The notes: generated by a model not told the origin, from the sequence alone. DNA of 64,000 bases from Acinetobacter baumannii (GCF_009759685.1 NZ_CP046654.1:3782001-3846000); one strand, 5' to 3'. Numbered from the stretch's first letter, positions 33,878-44,032 are shown. Numbers and translations: made by a program.

Positions 33878-36327
33878 ACATAAGGTCCCAATTTTTTAGT
33901 TGAGTACTGATTACTGTTATAGGTAAAGTCAACTTGGCATGAGCCATGATCAAGAAGATCGACTACAAGTTTGTTTTGTTTTAATAAGTTTGGAATAAAC
34001 ACTTCACCGTCATAGCCAACCACTCCGTCTTGCTGTCCATTAATTTGAACGCTATATCCCGGTAATAACGGTGAGTTATTTTTATCAACAAGTTTCACTA
34101 ATCCTGAGATGACCTGATGTGCGCCAAAATCAATCATTGTTCCTTGGCGATAACCTACAACAGTTTTTTGTTCAGTGGAGTTAACGCTCCAATTTAGAGG
34201 CAAGAATGAAGGATCTAAATAAATATGGTTCTCTTGATATGGCATGAGACTAGGAATCAAAAATCTCCCTGATTTATCCGTAAAGCCTAAATTTACTCCA
34301 CCATTTAAGATTTGGCTTTGCGGGCCTGCATTAGTGACAACAGCATATCCATCTCCAATTTCATTGGCCGCAAAGAGCCGTCCTGCTGCAGCTACCAAAG
34401 ATCCCGTTGCCGAAAGAGCAACCTGATCGTTATCTCCAATTCGGTTATAGCGACCTGCCAAATAAGCAGCACGGGCACGGTAAGAGGCGTAGATCGATGC
34501 ATTGTTGTCGTGGTTATCTTGATCTCGCTCAACATAGCCTCCCCATCCAAATGACCCAATTTGCGGGTCCGACAAACCGAAAATTTCTTGTCGATAACTC
34601 AATCTACCGCTGTCGCTAGAAACACTAGTAATGGCATTGAATTTATTCGAAGGCGTATATCGCAGCGCAAAGTAAATACCGTAGTCCTTGTGATTTTCAT
34701 AATCTTTATAGGCAGAGGTATAAAATCCCCAGTTCTTGTTCAGACTTCCACTTAAATTGGCCGATAGCAGTTTATATTGGTTATCACTATATTTAATCTG
34801 GTTATACCCCAGATAGGCCCCATAACCTGCATAAAAGTTATAGTTAATTCCTGCCCTAAAAATTTCATCTGCCAGCGCACTGTAGTTGAGGTAGTTTTGT
34901 GACTCGGCATCGCTCTGATTATCTTTTAAATATCGAACCTGAGATACGCGTGCCAAATCAAAATAGTTATCGAATATTTTGCGGTAACTGGTGTTAAAAG
35001 AAATATTTTTACTAATCCGCCCTTCTAAACCCAACAAGGCAGAATAACCGTTTTCATCTTTATACTGGCTTGCTGCAATATCAGCATTAATCACCCCAAT
35101 ACCGAACAGGTTCTTGGCAAAGCCTGTTCCAATGTTAGACAAACCATCTGTTGAAGCCTCTACCCCACCGCTTAAGGTTAATGAGTTGCTGTAACCATAT
35201 CGAATTGCCCCTGATGCAAAGGTAGCATCGTCATAATCGTTCGAGTATAGGCCATAGTTATAGCGCGGAACCCCAACATCCACTGAAAACTCATTAATAC
35301 CTTTTGCCAGAATCTTGGATGAAAAATAGTAAGGCTTTTTGGTAATGCTCTGCCGACCAGTAGCATCCGTAGTTACAAGTGTGACCTCATTTCCGGAAAT
35401 AAACGGGAGCTGTTTAATATCAAAAGGGCCTGACGGGACAAGTCCTGAATAAATCTTTTGCTGGTTAACGTATAAATCCAGTGTTGAAGGCAGTGCGGCT
35501 GAACCGGAGAATTGTGGCAGTGCCGAAGTGACAATATCGCCACGTTGAGTATAGGCACTCGACCATTGAAAGCCTGCAAGGCGGACGCTGCTGCCCCAAT
35601 CCGAACTATTGGAGATAAAGTCCCCTAGGGTATATATCCTGATCTTTTCAGGGTCTACATATTGCCATTTACTTTCCAGACGTACCCATTTTTCGTGGCT
35701 ATAACTATTTTCATCATTTCCGTTATATAACACACCAGACGAAAAGTTACCGATCGCACTGTTGAAAATTCCCTCTGCCGAACCGGAGAAAACATTCTCA
35801 TCATTAGTTATGGTGTGATACAGGCTATAGTTCAGGATTGCAGCGTTTAAAGGCTTTATTTTAAGTAGCTGCGGACTGGTGATCTGCTGCCCTTTTAAGT
35901 CAACCGAATAGCCTGTCATCATGTGAGGAGGTACTTGTAAGTTTAAAGACTGCTCATTCTCCAAGTATTTAAACCGGATATCTTTAAGCTCATTAAGACA
36001 AATCCACTGGCTATCAGAAATGGAATCATCCATTTTTAGTCTTAAAGTTTTTAAGTCACGGGCACGGATATATAATTTTTTATCTTGATCTTGTCTTACG
36101 GCTACTAAATCCTCAGAAGGGTTGGAATTAATAGAAATATTTAAAAAAAGCTGTGCAACGTTATTATCTTGCTCCTGTTCATTCATCTTTATCTGCGTGT
36201 TTTTACTTTTGCTGTCAATCGTATCCGGAATACTTGGAACCGGCACATTCGTATTGTCCTGTAACTGTTCAGCAAAAGCATATGCAGGAAGATATGTAAC
36301 ACATAAGACACCTATAATATATTTCAT
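33868..36327 (-). CDS. Fimbrial usher (CsuD/FimD-like outer-membrane assembly protein)
   Basis: An 819-residue outer-membrane usher that recruits chaperone-subunit complexes and secretes the pilus. Signal peptide 1-19 (ending AYAFA); N-terminal periplasmic domain to about 150; a 24-strand barrel with usher motifs such as TLDLYVNQQKIYSGLVPSGPF and GRFLIPSLMPYQENHIYLDP; and C-terminal plug-like domains with an ending Cys pair. It sits nine bases after the chaperone gene. Confidence 0.9.
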   Translation of the reverse strand: MKYIIGVLCVTYLPAYAFAEQLQDNTNVPVPSIPDTIDSKSKNTQIKMNEQEQDNNVAQLFLNISINSNPSEDLVAVRQDQDKKLYIRARDLKTLRLKMDDSISDSQWICLNELKDIRFKYLENEQSLNLQVPPHMMTGYSVDLKGQQITSPQLLKIKPLNAAILNYSLYHTITNDENVFSGSAEGIFNSAIGNFSSGVLYNGNDENSYSHEKWVRLESKWQYVDPEKIRIYTLGDFISNSSDWGSSVRLAGFQWSSAYTQRGDIVTSALPQFSGSAALPSTLDLYVNQQKIYSGLVPSGPFDIKQLPFISGNEVTLVTTDATGRQSITKKPYYFSSKILAKGINEFSVDVGVPRYNYGLYSNDYDDATFASGAIRYGYSNSLTLSGGVEASTDGLSNIGTGFAKNLFGIGVINADIAASQYKDENGYSALLGLEGRISKNISFNTSYRKIFDNYFDLARVSQVRYLKDNQSDAESQNYLNYSALADEIFRAGINYNFYAGYGAYLGYNQIKYSDNQYKLLSANLSGSLNKNWGFYTSAYKDYENHKDYGIYFALRYTPSNKFNAITSVSSDSGRLSYRQEIFGLSDPQIGSFGWGGYVERDQDNHDNNASIYASYRARAAYLAGRYNRIGDNDQVALSATGSLVAAAGRLFAANEIGDGYAVVTNAGPQSQILNGGVNLGFTDKSGRFLIPSLMPYQENHIYLDPSFLPLNWSVNSTEQKTVVGYRQGTMIDFGAHQVISGLVKLVDKNNSPLLPGYSVQINGQQDGVVGYDGEVFIPNLLKQNKLVVDLLDHGSCQVDFTYNSNQYSTKKLGPYVCH

Positions 36328-36336
36328 ATAAGCCTC

Positions 36337-37041
36337 TTATAGCGTGACTTTCTTACCATTAACTGTTAAGGAAATACTGTATTTATGGTCGGGCTGATAT
36401 GAAAAATTACTAATCGGATAGCTTCGTGATTGTTCTGCAAGAATATAACCATTCACTGTATTTACTTTAATGGAGTAAATCTTATTTTCTGTTAGATCTA
36501 CAAGTTTTAAGTCATTTAAAAGTGCATGCCTGTTTCCAATATTGCTGATATTTAAAGAAGTGGTTTTTTGACTATTATCAATTTTCCAATTTAGTTGAGT
36601 AATCGCATCTTTATTCACTACAAATACAGGTAATGATGAGCGAAGTAAGACATTTACACCTTGACTAACTTTGCGGCTATCCATAGGTTTTGGCAGCTCA
36701 TCAATAATAATACGATAAGTTTTTTCGCCAGAAACTGGCGTTGGATTAACCCTCACTACACGTAAATTATAAGAGTCATTAGGTTGTAATTTTAAAAAAG
36801 GTGGACTAACCGCAATTTCATCCGTAGGGGTTAATTGATCCTGTCCATTGTTTTGACTCCACTCAAATACACGCACCTGTAAATCGGTACTTTCATTTGA
36901 CTGGTTATATAAACTAATCGAAGAAGCACTTTGATTACTTAAAATTTCCACCGTTACAGGCGAAAGACGAATTGTAGCGGCATAAATAGTGCTCGATAAA
37001 GATAAGAATAATCCCGTAATAATAAAAATGTTTTTTTTCAT
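36337..37041 (-). CDS. Periplasmic pilus chaperone (CsuC/PapD-like)
   Basis: A 234-residue periplasmic chaperone. Signal peptide 1-21 (ending STIYA); two immunoglobulin-like domains. The first contains IRLSPVTVEILSNQ and VVRVNPTPVSGEKTYRIII, the G1 region that completes subunits by donor-strand complementation. The second begins at about 140. It lies between the pilin and usher genes, the order of archaic (sigma-clade) systems. Confidence 0.9.
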   Translation of the reverse strand: MKKNIFIITGLFLSLSSTIYAATIRLSPVTVEILSNQSASSISLYNQSNESTDLQVRVFEWSQNNGQDQLTPTDEIAVSPPFLKLQPNDSYNLRVVRVNPTPVSGEKTYRIIIDELPKPMDSRKVSQGVNVLLRSSLPVFVVNKDAITQLNWKIDNSQKTTSLNISNIGNRHALLNDLKLVDLTENKIYSIKVNTVNGYILAEQSRSYPISNFSYQPDHKYSISLTVNGKKVTL

Positions 37042-37113
37042 AATTAACCCAAGTATATCTTTCTAAAGTATTAGCCCTTTTAAAGGGCTAACTATATTTA
37101 TAATTTATAAAAT

Positions 37114-37645
37114 TTAATAAGTTACTGTGACTGTCACAGTGTCAACATAGCTACCTGCACTTGGTAAAGTTGTACCAGCAGGGATACGGCCATACACGTT
37201 AACTGTCTGGACATTACCCGTGCCTGTTCCACTATAAGCAGTTGTTGCAACTCCAATAGCCGTAGCACGTCCTGTGTCAGAGTAAAGGTTATAAGGAATA
37301 TATTCTGTAGTAGACGCGCCACCAATCATACGACGTTGAGTTGATAGAACATTTTGTCCACCATCAAATGATAAAGTCCATGGCACTGTGTTGTTACACA
37401 ACACCCTAATTGGAGTACCACCAGTAGTCGTAGTATCTGCGTCTACATTACCAGCCAGAGAACTTAAGGTGCCAAAGTCTAGAACTGCATTAGCTGTCGT
37501 ACCAGTAGCTGAGGTATTCAGGACACAGCTATTTGTTACTGTAGCTCTAACCGTCAAGGTGCCTGTTGCTGTAGCGGCATTGGCTGCATTGAGAGAAGAT
37601 AATCCTACAGCAAATGCTGATAAATAAAAAAAAAGTCTTTTTCAT
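37114..37645 (-). pseudogene. Major pilin (CsuA/B-like, SCPU domain), frame broken in the signal peptide
   Basis: The pilin body is intact: CVLNTSATGTTANAVLDFG, QRRMIGGASTTEYIPYNLY and the last strand SYVDTVTVTVTY are archaic major-pilin features. The natural ATG at 37645, with AAAGG before it, reads into a run of nine T (37626-37634 on the leftward strand) and then out of frame, stopping after about 32 codons. With eight T the product begins MKKTFFYLSAFAVG and runs on through a normal signal peptide (ending NAANA) into the pilin, 176 residues. The open part in this sequence lacks a good start. This is either a phase-off state, a fixed loss, or a base-calling error in the run. Confidence 0.85.
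37626..37634 (-). repeat. Nine-base homopolymer in the pilin signal-peptide region
   Basis: Nine consecutive T in the coding direction, 11 bases after the start codon. Loss of one T, or gain of two, would join the start to the pilin frame. Such tracts are classic slipped-strand switches. Confidence 0.9.
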
Positions 37646-38152
37646 GGTTAAAACCTTTTTACATTAAATTGTTGGAATTAATAGATGTAAAAAAATTAAT
37701 CTTCACCATTACAATCACTTTTATTCGACTGCTCTTTTAAAGCTTATATTTTTTACTCTATTTTTGGCATCATACATAAAAAAATTTAAATTGTATGAGT
37801 ATGTTTTTATTTCAATTTTCAATTAATAAAATACAATTACCCATTCTAACCCTTCATTAACAATTCATTAACAATACAAAAAACAAATAATTGATTTTTA
37901 TTAATTTAATTAAATACCAATAAAATAATTTAGAAAAAATTTAAATAAATATTTCAATATTTTTAGCAAAAACTATAAGTATAAAAATAAAATTTATAGA
38001 ATAATTTAAAATATTTTTCTAATTAATCGATAAGTAGTCTCTATTTTTAAGAATAATTAAAAGATATATTTAAAATAAATCATTAATTATTAATTGAGAT
38101 ATAATTCCTATTTCTTTATATTTTTTTGATTTAGTTAATTATATAAAAATAA
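37646..38152. promoter_or_regulatory. Very AT-rich region upstream of the pilus operon
   Basis: About 500 bases made almost only of A and T (for example 37900-38150), with no gene. It must carry the pilus promoter. Such composition is typical of H-NS-silenced pilus loci; H-NS control is inferred. Confidence 0.5.
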
Positions 38153-38172
38153 AGGCCCCTCAAGAGGCCTCT
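38153..38172 (-). terminator. Terminator after pepN
   Basis: AGGCCCCTC and GAGGCCT fold with one bulged base; read leftwards, the stem is followed by TTTATTTTTA. It lies 22 bases past the pepN stop. Confidence 0.75.
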
Positions 38173-38193
38173 ATTCAATATGCTTAAATATTA

Positions 38194-40800
38194 TTAAACG
38201 CTCAGCATACTATTTAAAGTTTCAGAAACGTTTTTAGATTTCACTTTAGGCTGCAATGCTTGTAAAGCCTGTTGCACTTGAGTGCGCTGAGGTTCGGCAA
38301 GCGTATACCAGCGAGATAACACCTGTAATAAGCGTGAACCTAAAATCGGGTTTTTCTCGTCCAGATATTCTGCAAGATTAATAAAGTGAGCTACACCAAA
38401 GCCCCATGTATTTTCAGGGTTATTTGACAAACCACCACTCACGGCGCGAATACGGTTTGGTGTGGTTAAGTCATAATCAGGATGCTGAGTTAGATATTCA
38501 ATTGTCTCAACTGTGGCATTTGGGTTTGCTGCCTGAATCATAAACCATTGGTCCAAAGACAATGCTTCGTCTTTAAAGCGGTTATAGAAATCAGCTAGGG
38601 CTTCTTGTGCTTGAGGCGCACTTTGCCACACTAGTACACGCAGCGCACCTAAACGTTCAGACATATTCCCTGTGCTTTGATATTGATCGTAAGCTAATTC
38701 AAATGCACTTTGGTCACCCTGACGCGCCATCATCATGAGCATAATGTTCTTTAATGCACGTACACCCATCGCTAAAGAAAATTCTTTTTGCAAGTCAGGG
38801 TCCAGTGTAAGGTACGTATCTTTCCAGAACGAACCCAGCTCTTGAGCCAAACGATTGAGTAAGGCTTCACGTTTTACATGAATATCGGCTGGTGCATAGT
38901 TTTGATCAATACGGCTACCTAAATAACCTTCAGTTGGTACATCAAACAAACGCGATGCTAAAAGTGGATCACGACCAACTAATTCAGGCAATGTGCTTTG
39001 AATAGCTTGAATATAGGTATCCGCAGAGTGATCTTCTAACAAAATACGTTCAAGCAAGGTTTGTGTTGCTTGCCATTGGTTAAAACCATTTGTTTCATGT
39101 TGAATTAAGAATGCTAATTCTTCATCACTGTAATCAAATACCAGATTTACAGGTGCAGAGAAATTACGTAGTAGTGAAACAACAGGTTGCTCAGTTACCC
39201 CTGTAAACTCAATAGCTGCCTCGTCTTGGTCAAACAAATACACACCATCTTTAACACCATTTACAAATAGGCTTTCGCTTTGGAGCGTATATTGTTCACC
39301 TGTTTTCGCATTAAATAATGCCAACGCTACAGGAATTGGGACAGCTTTTAAATTTGGATATTTCGGATGCGCTTTTAGGCTTTGTTTAAAGCTTAAACGA
39401 TAAGTTTGCGCTGCTGCATCATATTCACCTTTCGCTTCAAGCTTTGGTGTACCTGGTTGATTATACCAAGTTAAGAATGCAGATAAATCAACACCTGAAC
39501 CTGCAGAGAGTGCAGCAACCCAGTCTTCAACAGTTACGGCTTGTCCATCATGACGGCGGAAATATTCATCCGTTCCCTGACGGAATTTTTCTTTACCCAG
39601 TAATGTCGACATCATGCGGTTAATTTCCGCACCTTTTTCATAAACAGTCGCTGTATAGAAGTTATTAATTTCTACAAAGTGGTCTGGGCGTGGTGGGTGC
39701 GACAATGGACCTGCATCTTCTGGGAATTGATGTGATTTAAGAACAGCGACATCGTCAATACGTTGAACCGCAGCAGATTGTAAATCTTCCGAAAAAGACT
39801 GATCACGGAATACCGTTAAGCCTTCTTTTAAGCACAGCTGAAACCAGTCACGGCAAGTAATACGGTTCCCTGTCCAGTTATGGAAATATTCATGGGCAAT
39901 CACAGACTGTACACGCATAATCGCTGCGTCAGTTGTATATTCTTCATCGGCAAGTACACATGAGGTATTAAAGATATTTAAACCTTTATTTTCCATTGCA
40001 CCCATGTTGAACTGGCTCACCGCAACAATCATATAGTTGTCGAGATCATAGGCACGGCCATAGTGCTCTTCATCCCAGCGCATAGAATGCTTTAATGCTT
40101 CCATTGCGATATGGCATTTTGGAATGTCTTTCTCAATGGCATAGATTTCTAAAGCGACATCACGTCCTTCCGAAGTCGTATAGCGGTCTTTCAATACAGC
40201 TAAATCACCAATCACACAAGCAAACAAATAGCTTGGCTTTTTAGTCGGGTCTTGCCAGATCGCAAAGTGACGGTTTTCACCAACTTCACCTGTTTCAAGC
40301 AAGTTACCATTCGCAAGTAAAACCGGATATTTTTTGTCTGCTTCTACACGTGTAGTAAAAACTGAAAGTACGTCTGGACGGTCTGGATAGAACGTAATTT
40401 TACGGAAACCTTCAGGCTCATTTTGTGTTACAAATAAGTCGCCAGCTTTATATAAACCTTCAAGCTGAGTGTTGGTTTCCGGGTGAATAATCACTTGAGT
40501 TTGTAAAATGACTTCATCTGGTGCATCAGTGATCACCAGTTGTTCACTATCGAGTGAATATTGTGCAGGAGTAAGATCTTGGCCATTTAGCTGAATAGAT
40601 TGCAACTCAAGATCACGGCCCAGTAGCACTAAGTCTCCAGCAGTTTGACGCTTCATGACCAATGTTGAATCAACAATTGTTTTATCGTCATAGACTTGAA
40701 TATCAAGATTAATTGATTCAACCAAGAACGCAGGTTTTTGATAATCTTTTAAATAAACTGTTTGATCTGCCTGAACTGGAGGCTGGGCCGCAATATTCAT
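38194..40800 (-). CDS. pepN: Aminopeptidase N
   Basis: An 868-residue cytoplasmic M1 zinc aminopeptidase that trims N-terminal residues in the late steps of protein turnover. GAMEN (267-271) binds the substrate amino group; HEYFH (303-307) with E326 in LKEG are the zinc site. Length and the C-terminal helical domain match E. coli PepN (870). A single gene, divergent from a small hypothetical gene. Confidence 0.95.
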   Translation of the reverse strand: MNIAAQPPVQADQTVYLKDYQKPAFLVESINLDIQVYDDKTIVDSTLVMKRQTAGDLVLLGRDLELQSIQLNGQDLTPAQYSLDSEQLVITDAPDEVILQTQVIIHPETNTQLEGLYKAGDLFVTQNEPEGFRKITFYPDRPDVLSVFTTRVEADKKYPVLLANGNLLETGEVGENRHFAIWQDPTKKPSYLFACVIGDLAVLKDRYTTSEGRDVALEIYAIEKDIPKCHIAMEALKHSMRWDEEHYGRAYDLDNYMIVAVSQFNMGAMENKGLNIFNTSCVLADEEYTTDAAIMRVQSVIAHEYFHNWTGNRITCRDWFQLCLKEGLTVFRDQSFSEDLQSAAVQRIDDVAVLKSHQFPEDAGPLSHPPRPDHFVEINNFYTATVYEKGAEINRMMSTLLGKEKFRQGTDEYFRRHDGQAVTVEDWVAALSAGSGVDLSAFLTWYNQPGTPKLEAKGEYDAAAQTYRLSFKQSLKAHPKYPNLKAVPIPVALALFNAKTGEQYTLQSESLFVNGVKDGVYLFDQDEAAIEFTGVTEQPVVSLLRNFSAPVNLVFDYSDEELAFLIQHETNGFNQWQATQTLLERILLEDHSADTYIQAIQSTLPELVGRDPLLASRLFDVPTEGYLGSRIDQNYAPADIHVKREALLNRLAQELGSFWKDTYLTLDPDLQKEFSLAMGVRALKNIMLMMMARQGDQSAFELAYDQYQSTGNMSERLGALRVLVWQSAPQAQEALADFYNRFKDEALSLDQWFMIQAANPNATVETIEYLTQHPDYDLTTPNRIRAVSGGLSNNPENTWGFGVAHFINLAEYLDEKNPILGSRLLQVLSRWYTLAEPQRTQVQQALQALQPKVKSKNVSETLNSMLSV

Positions 40801-41119
40801 CTTTATTCCTTATATACTTTTGGAAACCGTAGTACGAATTTTATGAACTTGATCATACACATTCATACATACTGTGTTTGTTTACCTTTATAAAATTAAT
40901 GGGACTTCATTTATACATTTCAAATTAGAATCGTCTTTTATTAGCACAGATTAGACCAAAATTACGATAATCGCTGCTTATATAATCAATCTATACAATA
41001 AAAATAAAAACTCCTTTCGCTTTTAACATTTTTGAGGAGCTGCTTACATTTTGGGCATGGTTCTTGCCTTATCCAATATACCAGTATAAGTATTTCAATC
41101 AGAACAAGAGGAACTCACT
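40801..41119. promoter_or_regulatory. Divergent promoter region of pepN and the 85-residue gene
   Basis: 319 bases with no gene. The right end has AGAGGAAC before the ATG at 41120. No clear operator was recognised. Confidence 0.4.
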
Positions 41120-41377
41120 ATGGAATTAAAAGCTTATTTACATCGACTAGAAAACATTAAAGTGATTCATGATCTAGATGCAGCAGGACTCGACCATCAT
41201 GTGATTGCCGTGTTCTTGTCCGCCGAAGGTATTTCAATGACAGCTCAGGAGGTAACTACTATCGTTAATACTTATGACGCCTTAGGTAAAGTGAAATTAC
41301 CAAGTAAAAAAGTGCAGGCACTGATCAATGCCAAAAAACTTGGACAAAATGATGAGACCTTGCCGTGCCCTGTTTAA
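41120..41377 (+). CDS. Hypothetical protein (85 residues)
   Basis: Not recognised. A soluble, helical protein (MELKAYLHRLENIKVIHDLD) with a middle segment DHHVIAVFLSAEGISMTAQE that resembles a short helix-turn-helix, so DNA binding is possible but unproven. It has an excellent ribosome site (AGAGGAA) and a 13-bp terminator after it, so it is a compact monocistronic gene. Confidence 0.7.
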   Translation: MELKAYLHRLENIKVIHDLDAAGLDHHVIAVFLSAEGISMTAQEVTTIVNTYDALGKVKLPSKKVQALINAKKLGQNDETLPCPV

Positions 41378-41399
41378 TCTTAACTTTTAACCTCTTATA

Positions 41400-41433
41400 A
41401 AAACCTAAAGTCAAAACAAAGACTTTAGGTTTT
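41400..41433 (+). terminator. Rho-independent terminator after the 85-residue gene
   Basis: AAAACCTAAAGTC (41400-41412) and its complement (41421-41433) form a 13-bp stem with an A-rich loop. Confidence 0.85.
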
Positions 41434-41532
41434 CTATTTTTGCATCAAACAAAAAGACAATCTCATCTATCGGCAATGCAGCTGTGTATAATAGGTCAGT
41501 CAGTCGTGATTGATTTAAACGCTCGGAGCAAA

Positions 41533-42690
41533 ATGGCCTTACAAATTCTACAAAAACAGCTAGATGAAAGTAGCCATTGCCCTCTCTGCCAAGCGTCGAT
41601 GTACTGGGTAGATGCCGAACAATTTGAGCAAGACGTTCAATTTCATGAATGTAGCCATTGCCAACACCGTGTATTTAAAGACACAAAAATGACGTGTCAT
41701 TGCGACCAATGCACTGAACAAAGAAAAAAGCTTTTACAGCAGACCAGATTACAAGAACAACGCCAGTTTAAGTCAAAAGACCAACCACAACGTAGTCTGG
41801 AACAACTGAGTTTTTTACATAAACTTTTTTTACTGAGCCTACTTGATGACTATGCTCGTGATGACGTTGCACATGACGAATACATTCATTGGGACCAGAT
41901 AAAATATCAGCCGATTACCCCCAACTGGATGTTCCAGAACCATCTCATTAAACAGCTTCATAAAGATGGGATTTTAAATGCACAAGATCAAACCGATGAA
42001 CCACAGTGCTTTTATTTAAATATTCGTTTAGATGGTTATAGCGACCCGAGTTTATTTAGTGTAGCTCAGCAATTACGCCACTGGTTCTATGAAAACCTAA
42101 GTCTTGGTATTCCATTTCGTAATGCCGATGAAGTGAAAGACGTGCTGTTTCAGGTGCTCTATCAAGAAATTATTCAGTTCACTCAGTTCTATTGCCGAAC
42201 TTGGGGTATCCAAATTGCAGGAAGCTCTAATTTTCAAGCCTTTTGCTACCGTTTAATGGACTCATTGGCGATTGGTCAAATTTATTATCTTATTCAGACT
42301 GCACTTGAATATCTTTATAAACAAAAGGCACTACAGCCACGAAATGAAAAGTTTATTAATACCAATCTATTAAAGAAAACTTTAGAGCAATATCGGGAAC
42401 GAGCTTTGACTGAAAAGTGGGAAACTTCGATGTTGCCCCGCCCTTACAATATTCCTTACAGTAAAATGAGCCATATATTATTTAACCGCTTTTTAGGTTA
42501 TGACGAACAGATATTTGTACAACCTGTATGGAAAGCATGGCGAAAAATCGCACCTCGTTTAAACTTTTACTCGGTTAAACGTTGTATGTACTGTGGTTCA
42601 AATGATCTAAGTGTTGACTATGATGCAGCAGATTATGTGTCGTTGATTTGCCAAAATTGCAAACATCAAGATCACTATTTTACCCGTTAA
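41533..42690 (+). CDS. Zinc-ribbon-containing hypothetical protein (385 residues)
   Basis: No family recognised. The start at 41533 (MALQILQKQ) has CGGAG six bases upstream; an earlier TTG frame is less likely. Cys pairs suggest two metal-binding ends: N-terminal HCPLC, HECSHCQH and TCHCDQC within the first 70 residues, and a C-terminal ribbon RCMYCGSND...ICQNCKHQ at about 350-380. The middle is rich in aromatic and charged residues with a helical pattern. Zinc ribbons at both ends suggest nucleic-acid or protein contacts. It ends 33 bases before thiM and may share a transcript with it. Confidence 0.7.
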   Translation: MALQILQKQLDESSHCPLCQASMYWVDAEQFEQDVQFHECSHCQHRVFKDTKMTCHCDQCTEQRKKLLQQTRLQEQRQFKSKDQPQRSLEQLSFLHKLFLLSLLDDYARDDVAHDEYIHWDQIKYQPITPNWMFQNHLIKQLHKDGILNAQDQTDEPQCFYLNIRLDGYSDPSLFSVAQQLRHWFYENLSLGIPFRNADEVKDVLFQVLYQEIIQFTQFYCRTWGIQIAGSSNFQAFCYRLMDSLAIGQIYYLIQTALEYLYKQKALQPRNEKFINTNLLKKTLEQYRERALTEKWETSMLPRPYNIPYSKMSHILFNRFLGYDEQIFVQPVWKAWRKIAPRLNFYSVKRCMYCGSNDLSVDYDAADYVSLICQNCKHQDHYFTR

Positions 42691-42723
42691 CTTTCTTATC
42701 TCTGGCTTAATAAGGATTATCAG

Positions 42724-43551
42724 ATGACTTCGACATCCAACCTCATTGAACAGGTGATTGAAGCTTGGCAAAACATGCAGGCAAAAACGCCGCTGGTACA
42801 ATGTATTACCAACAGCGTTGCTGCCAACTATACAGCCAATGTATTACTTGCTTCCGGTGCTTCACCTGCCATGATTGATAATCCTTATGAAGCAGAAAGC
42901 TTTACCAAAATTTCATCGGCTTTAAGCATTAATTTGGGTACACCGACTTCAGAGCAAATGCAAGCCATGCAAATCTCTGCCAAAACAGCACAGCTTAACA
43001 ATATTCCTTGGGTACTTGATCCGGTAGGCTATGGCCCAATTTTAGCTTGGCGCAGTCAAATGACAGACGAGCTTTTACAATTCAAGCCAAGTGTTATTCG
43101 TGGTAATGCTTCAGAAATCAGTACGCTTGCAGGCAATCAAGTTCAATCTAAAGGTGTGGATAGTACCTTAAGTAGTGATCAGGCCTATCAACAGGCTTAT
43201 GCACTATTAACACATGCAGACTGTATCGCTATTTCAGGTGAGTCAGATTATATATTGTCTAATGAAATAGATGCTGTGATTCAAGTAAACGGCGGAAGTC
43301 CTTTACAACCTAAAATTACTGCAACAGGCTGTGCTTTGGGTGCATTAATTGCAGCATATAGCGCTGTGGCAACACCAACTATTGCGGCTCTTTCAGCTCA
43401 TGTTCATTTTGCAATTGCAGGTAAACTTGCAGCAAATCAGGCGCAAACTATGGGAAGCTTTAGTAGCATCTTTATGGATTATATCCATATGTTAGATGAC
43501 AACCTGATTGAACAATATGCAGATATCAAACTTTTAAACATACAGGCATAA
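42724..43551 (+). CDS. thiM: Hydroxyethylthiazole kinase
   Basis: A 275-residue salvage enzyme that phosphorylates 4-methyl-5-(2-hydroxyethyl)thiazole for thiamine synthesis. Ribokinase-like fold: PLVQCITNSVAANYTANVLL (23-42), ASPAM, the VIRGNASEI segment, and the active-site C203 in ATGCALGAL. No TPP riboswitch is visible in the short gap upstream, and thiD/thiE are not adjacent. Confidence 0.93.
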   Translation: MTSTSNLIEQVIEAWQNMQAKTPLVQCITNSVAANYTANVLLASGASPAMIDNPYEAESFTKISSALSINLGTPTSEQMQAMQISAKTAQLNNIPWVLDPVGYGPILAWRSQMTDELLQFKPSVIRGNASEISTLAGNQVQSKGVDSTLSSDQAYQQAYALLTHADCIAISGESDYILSNEIDAVIQVNGGSPLQPKITATGCALGALIAAYSAVATPTIAALSAHVHFAIAGKLAANQAQTMGSFSSIFMDYIHMLDDNLIEQYADIKLLNIQA

Positions 43552-43672
43552 CCTAAGCTATGTCTGTATCACCCTAGACTCACTTTAAAAGTAAGTAAAT
43601 GTCGGTAATAAGATCAGACTACTTTTACATAGTGCTCATTGCTATTCTTGATCGAAATTGCGCTTTTTTGAG

Positions 43673-44032
43673 TTATACAACTTGCTTGAAATAATCGTCT
43701 CTTGGCATGTCAATAAGCTCAACACACAATTGAATTTCTTTATTAAACTCTTGTGGTAGATATTTTTTGTTGCTGAGCGCCGCTAATAATTGCTCACCCA
43801 CAAGCTGTTTTTGTTCAGCAGTTCTTCCCGACAAAATATAGGCTTTTACATGGATATAGGCTTGATCAACCCCTAAGCCAATCAGAAAAACCTCATCTCT
43901 ACGCGCACGACTTTTAATGTCTTCTGGACTAAACAACTCTGTTTCAATGAGCGTGGTATTAATTTCTTCAAGTAATTGTTTTGCATTTAGTCCAGTTAAG
44001 TTATCTGAATAATCAACTACAACGTGCGGCAT
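43673..44032 (-). CDS. 5-carboxymethyl-2-hydroxymuconate isomerase family protein
   Basis: A 119-residue member of the CHMI branch of the tautomerase superfamily. The ATG at 44032 is chosen because the next codon is Pro (MPHVVVDYSDNL), the catalytic N-terminal proline of this family, and GAGG lies seven bases upstream; a GTG two codons earlier would bury it. CHMI acts in homoprotocatechuate breakdown, but none of the other genes of that pathway is here, so the substrate is uncertain. Confidence 0.85.
   Translation of the reverse strand: MPHVVVDYSDNLTGLNAKQLLEEINTTLIETELFSPEDIKSRARRDEVFLIGLGVDQAYIHVKAYILSGRTAEQKQLVGEQLLAALSNKKYLPQEFNKEIQLCVELIDMPRDDYFKQVV

Noticed and set aside
37388..37627. 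Rightward open frame opposite the pilin gene
   Set aside because: It is a shadow of the repetitive pilin codons on the other strand, with no ribosome site.
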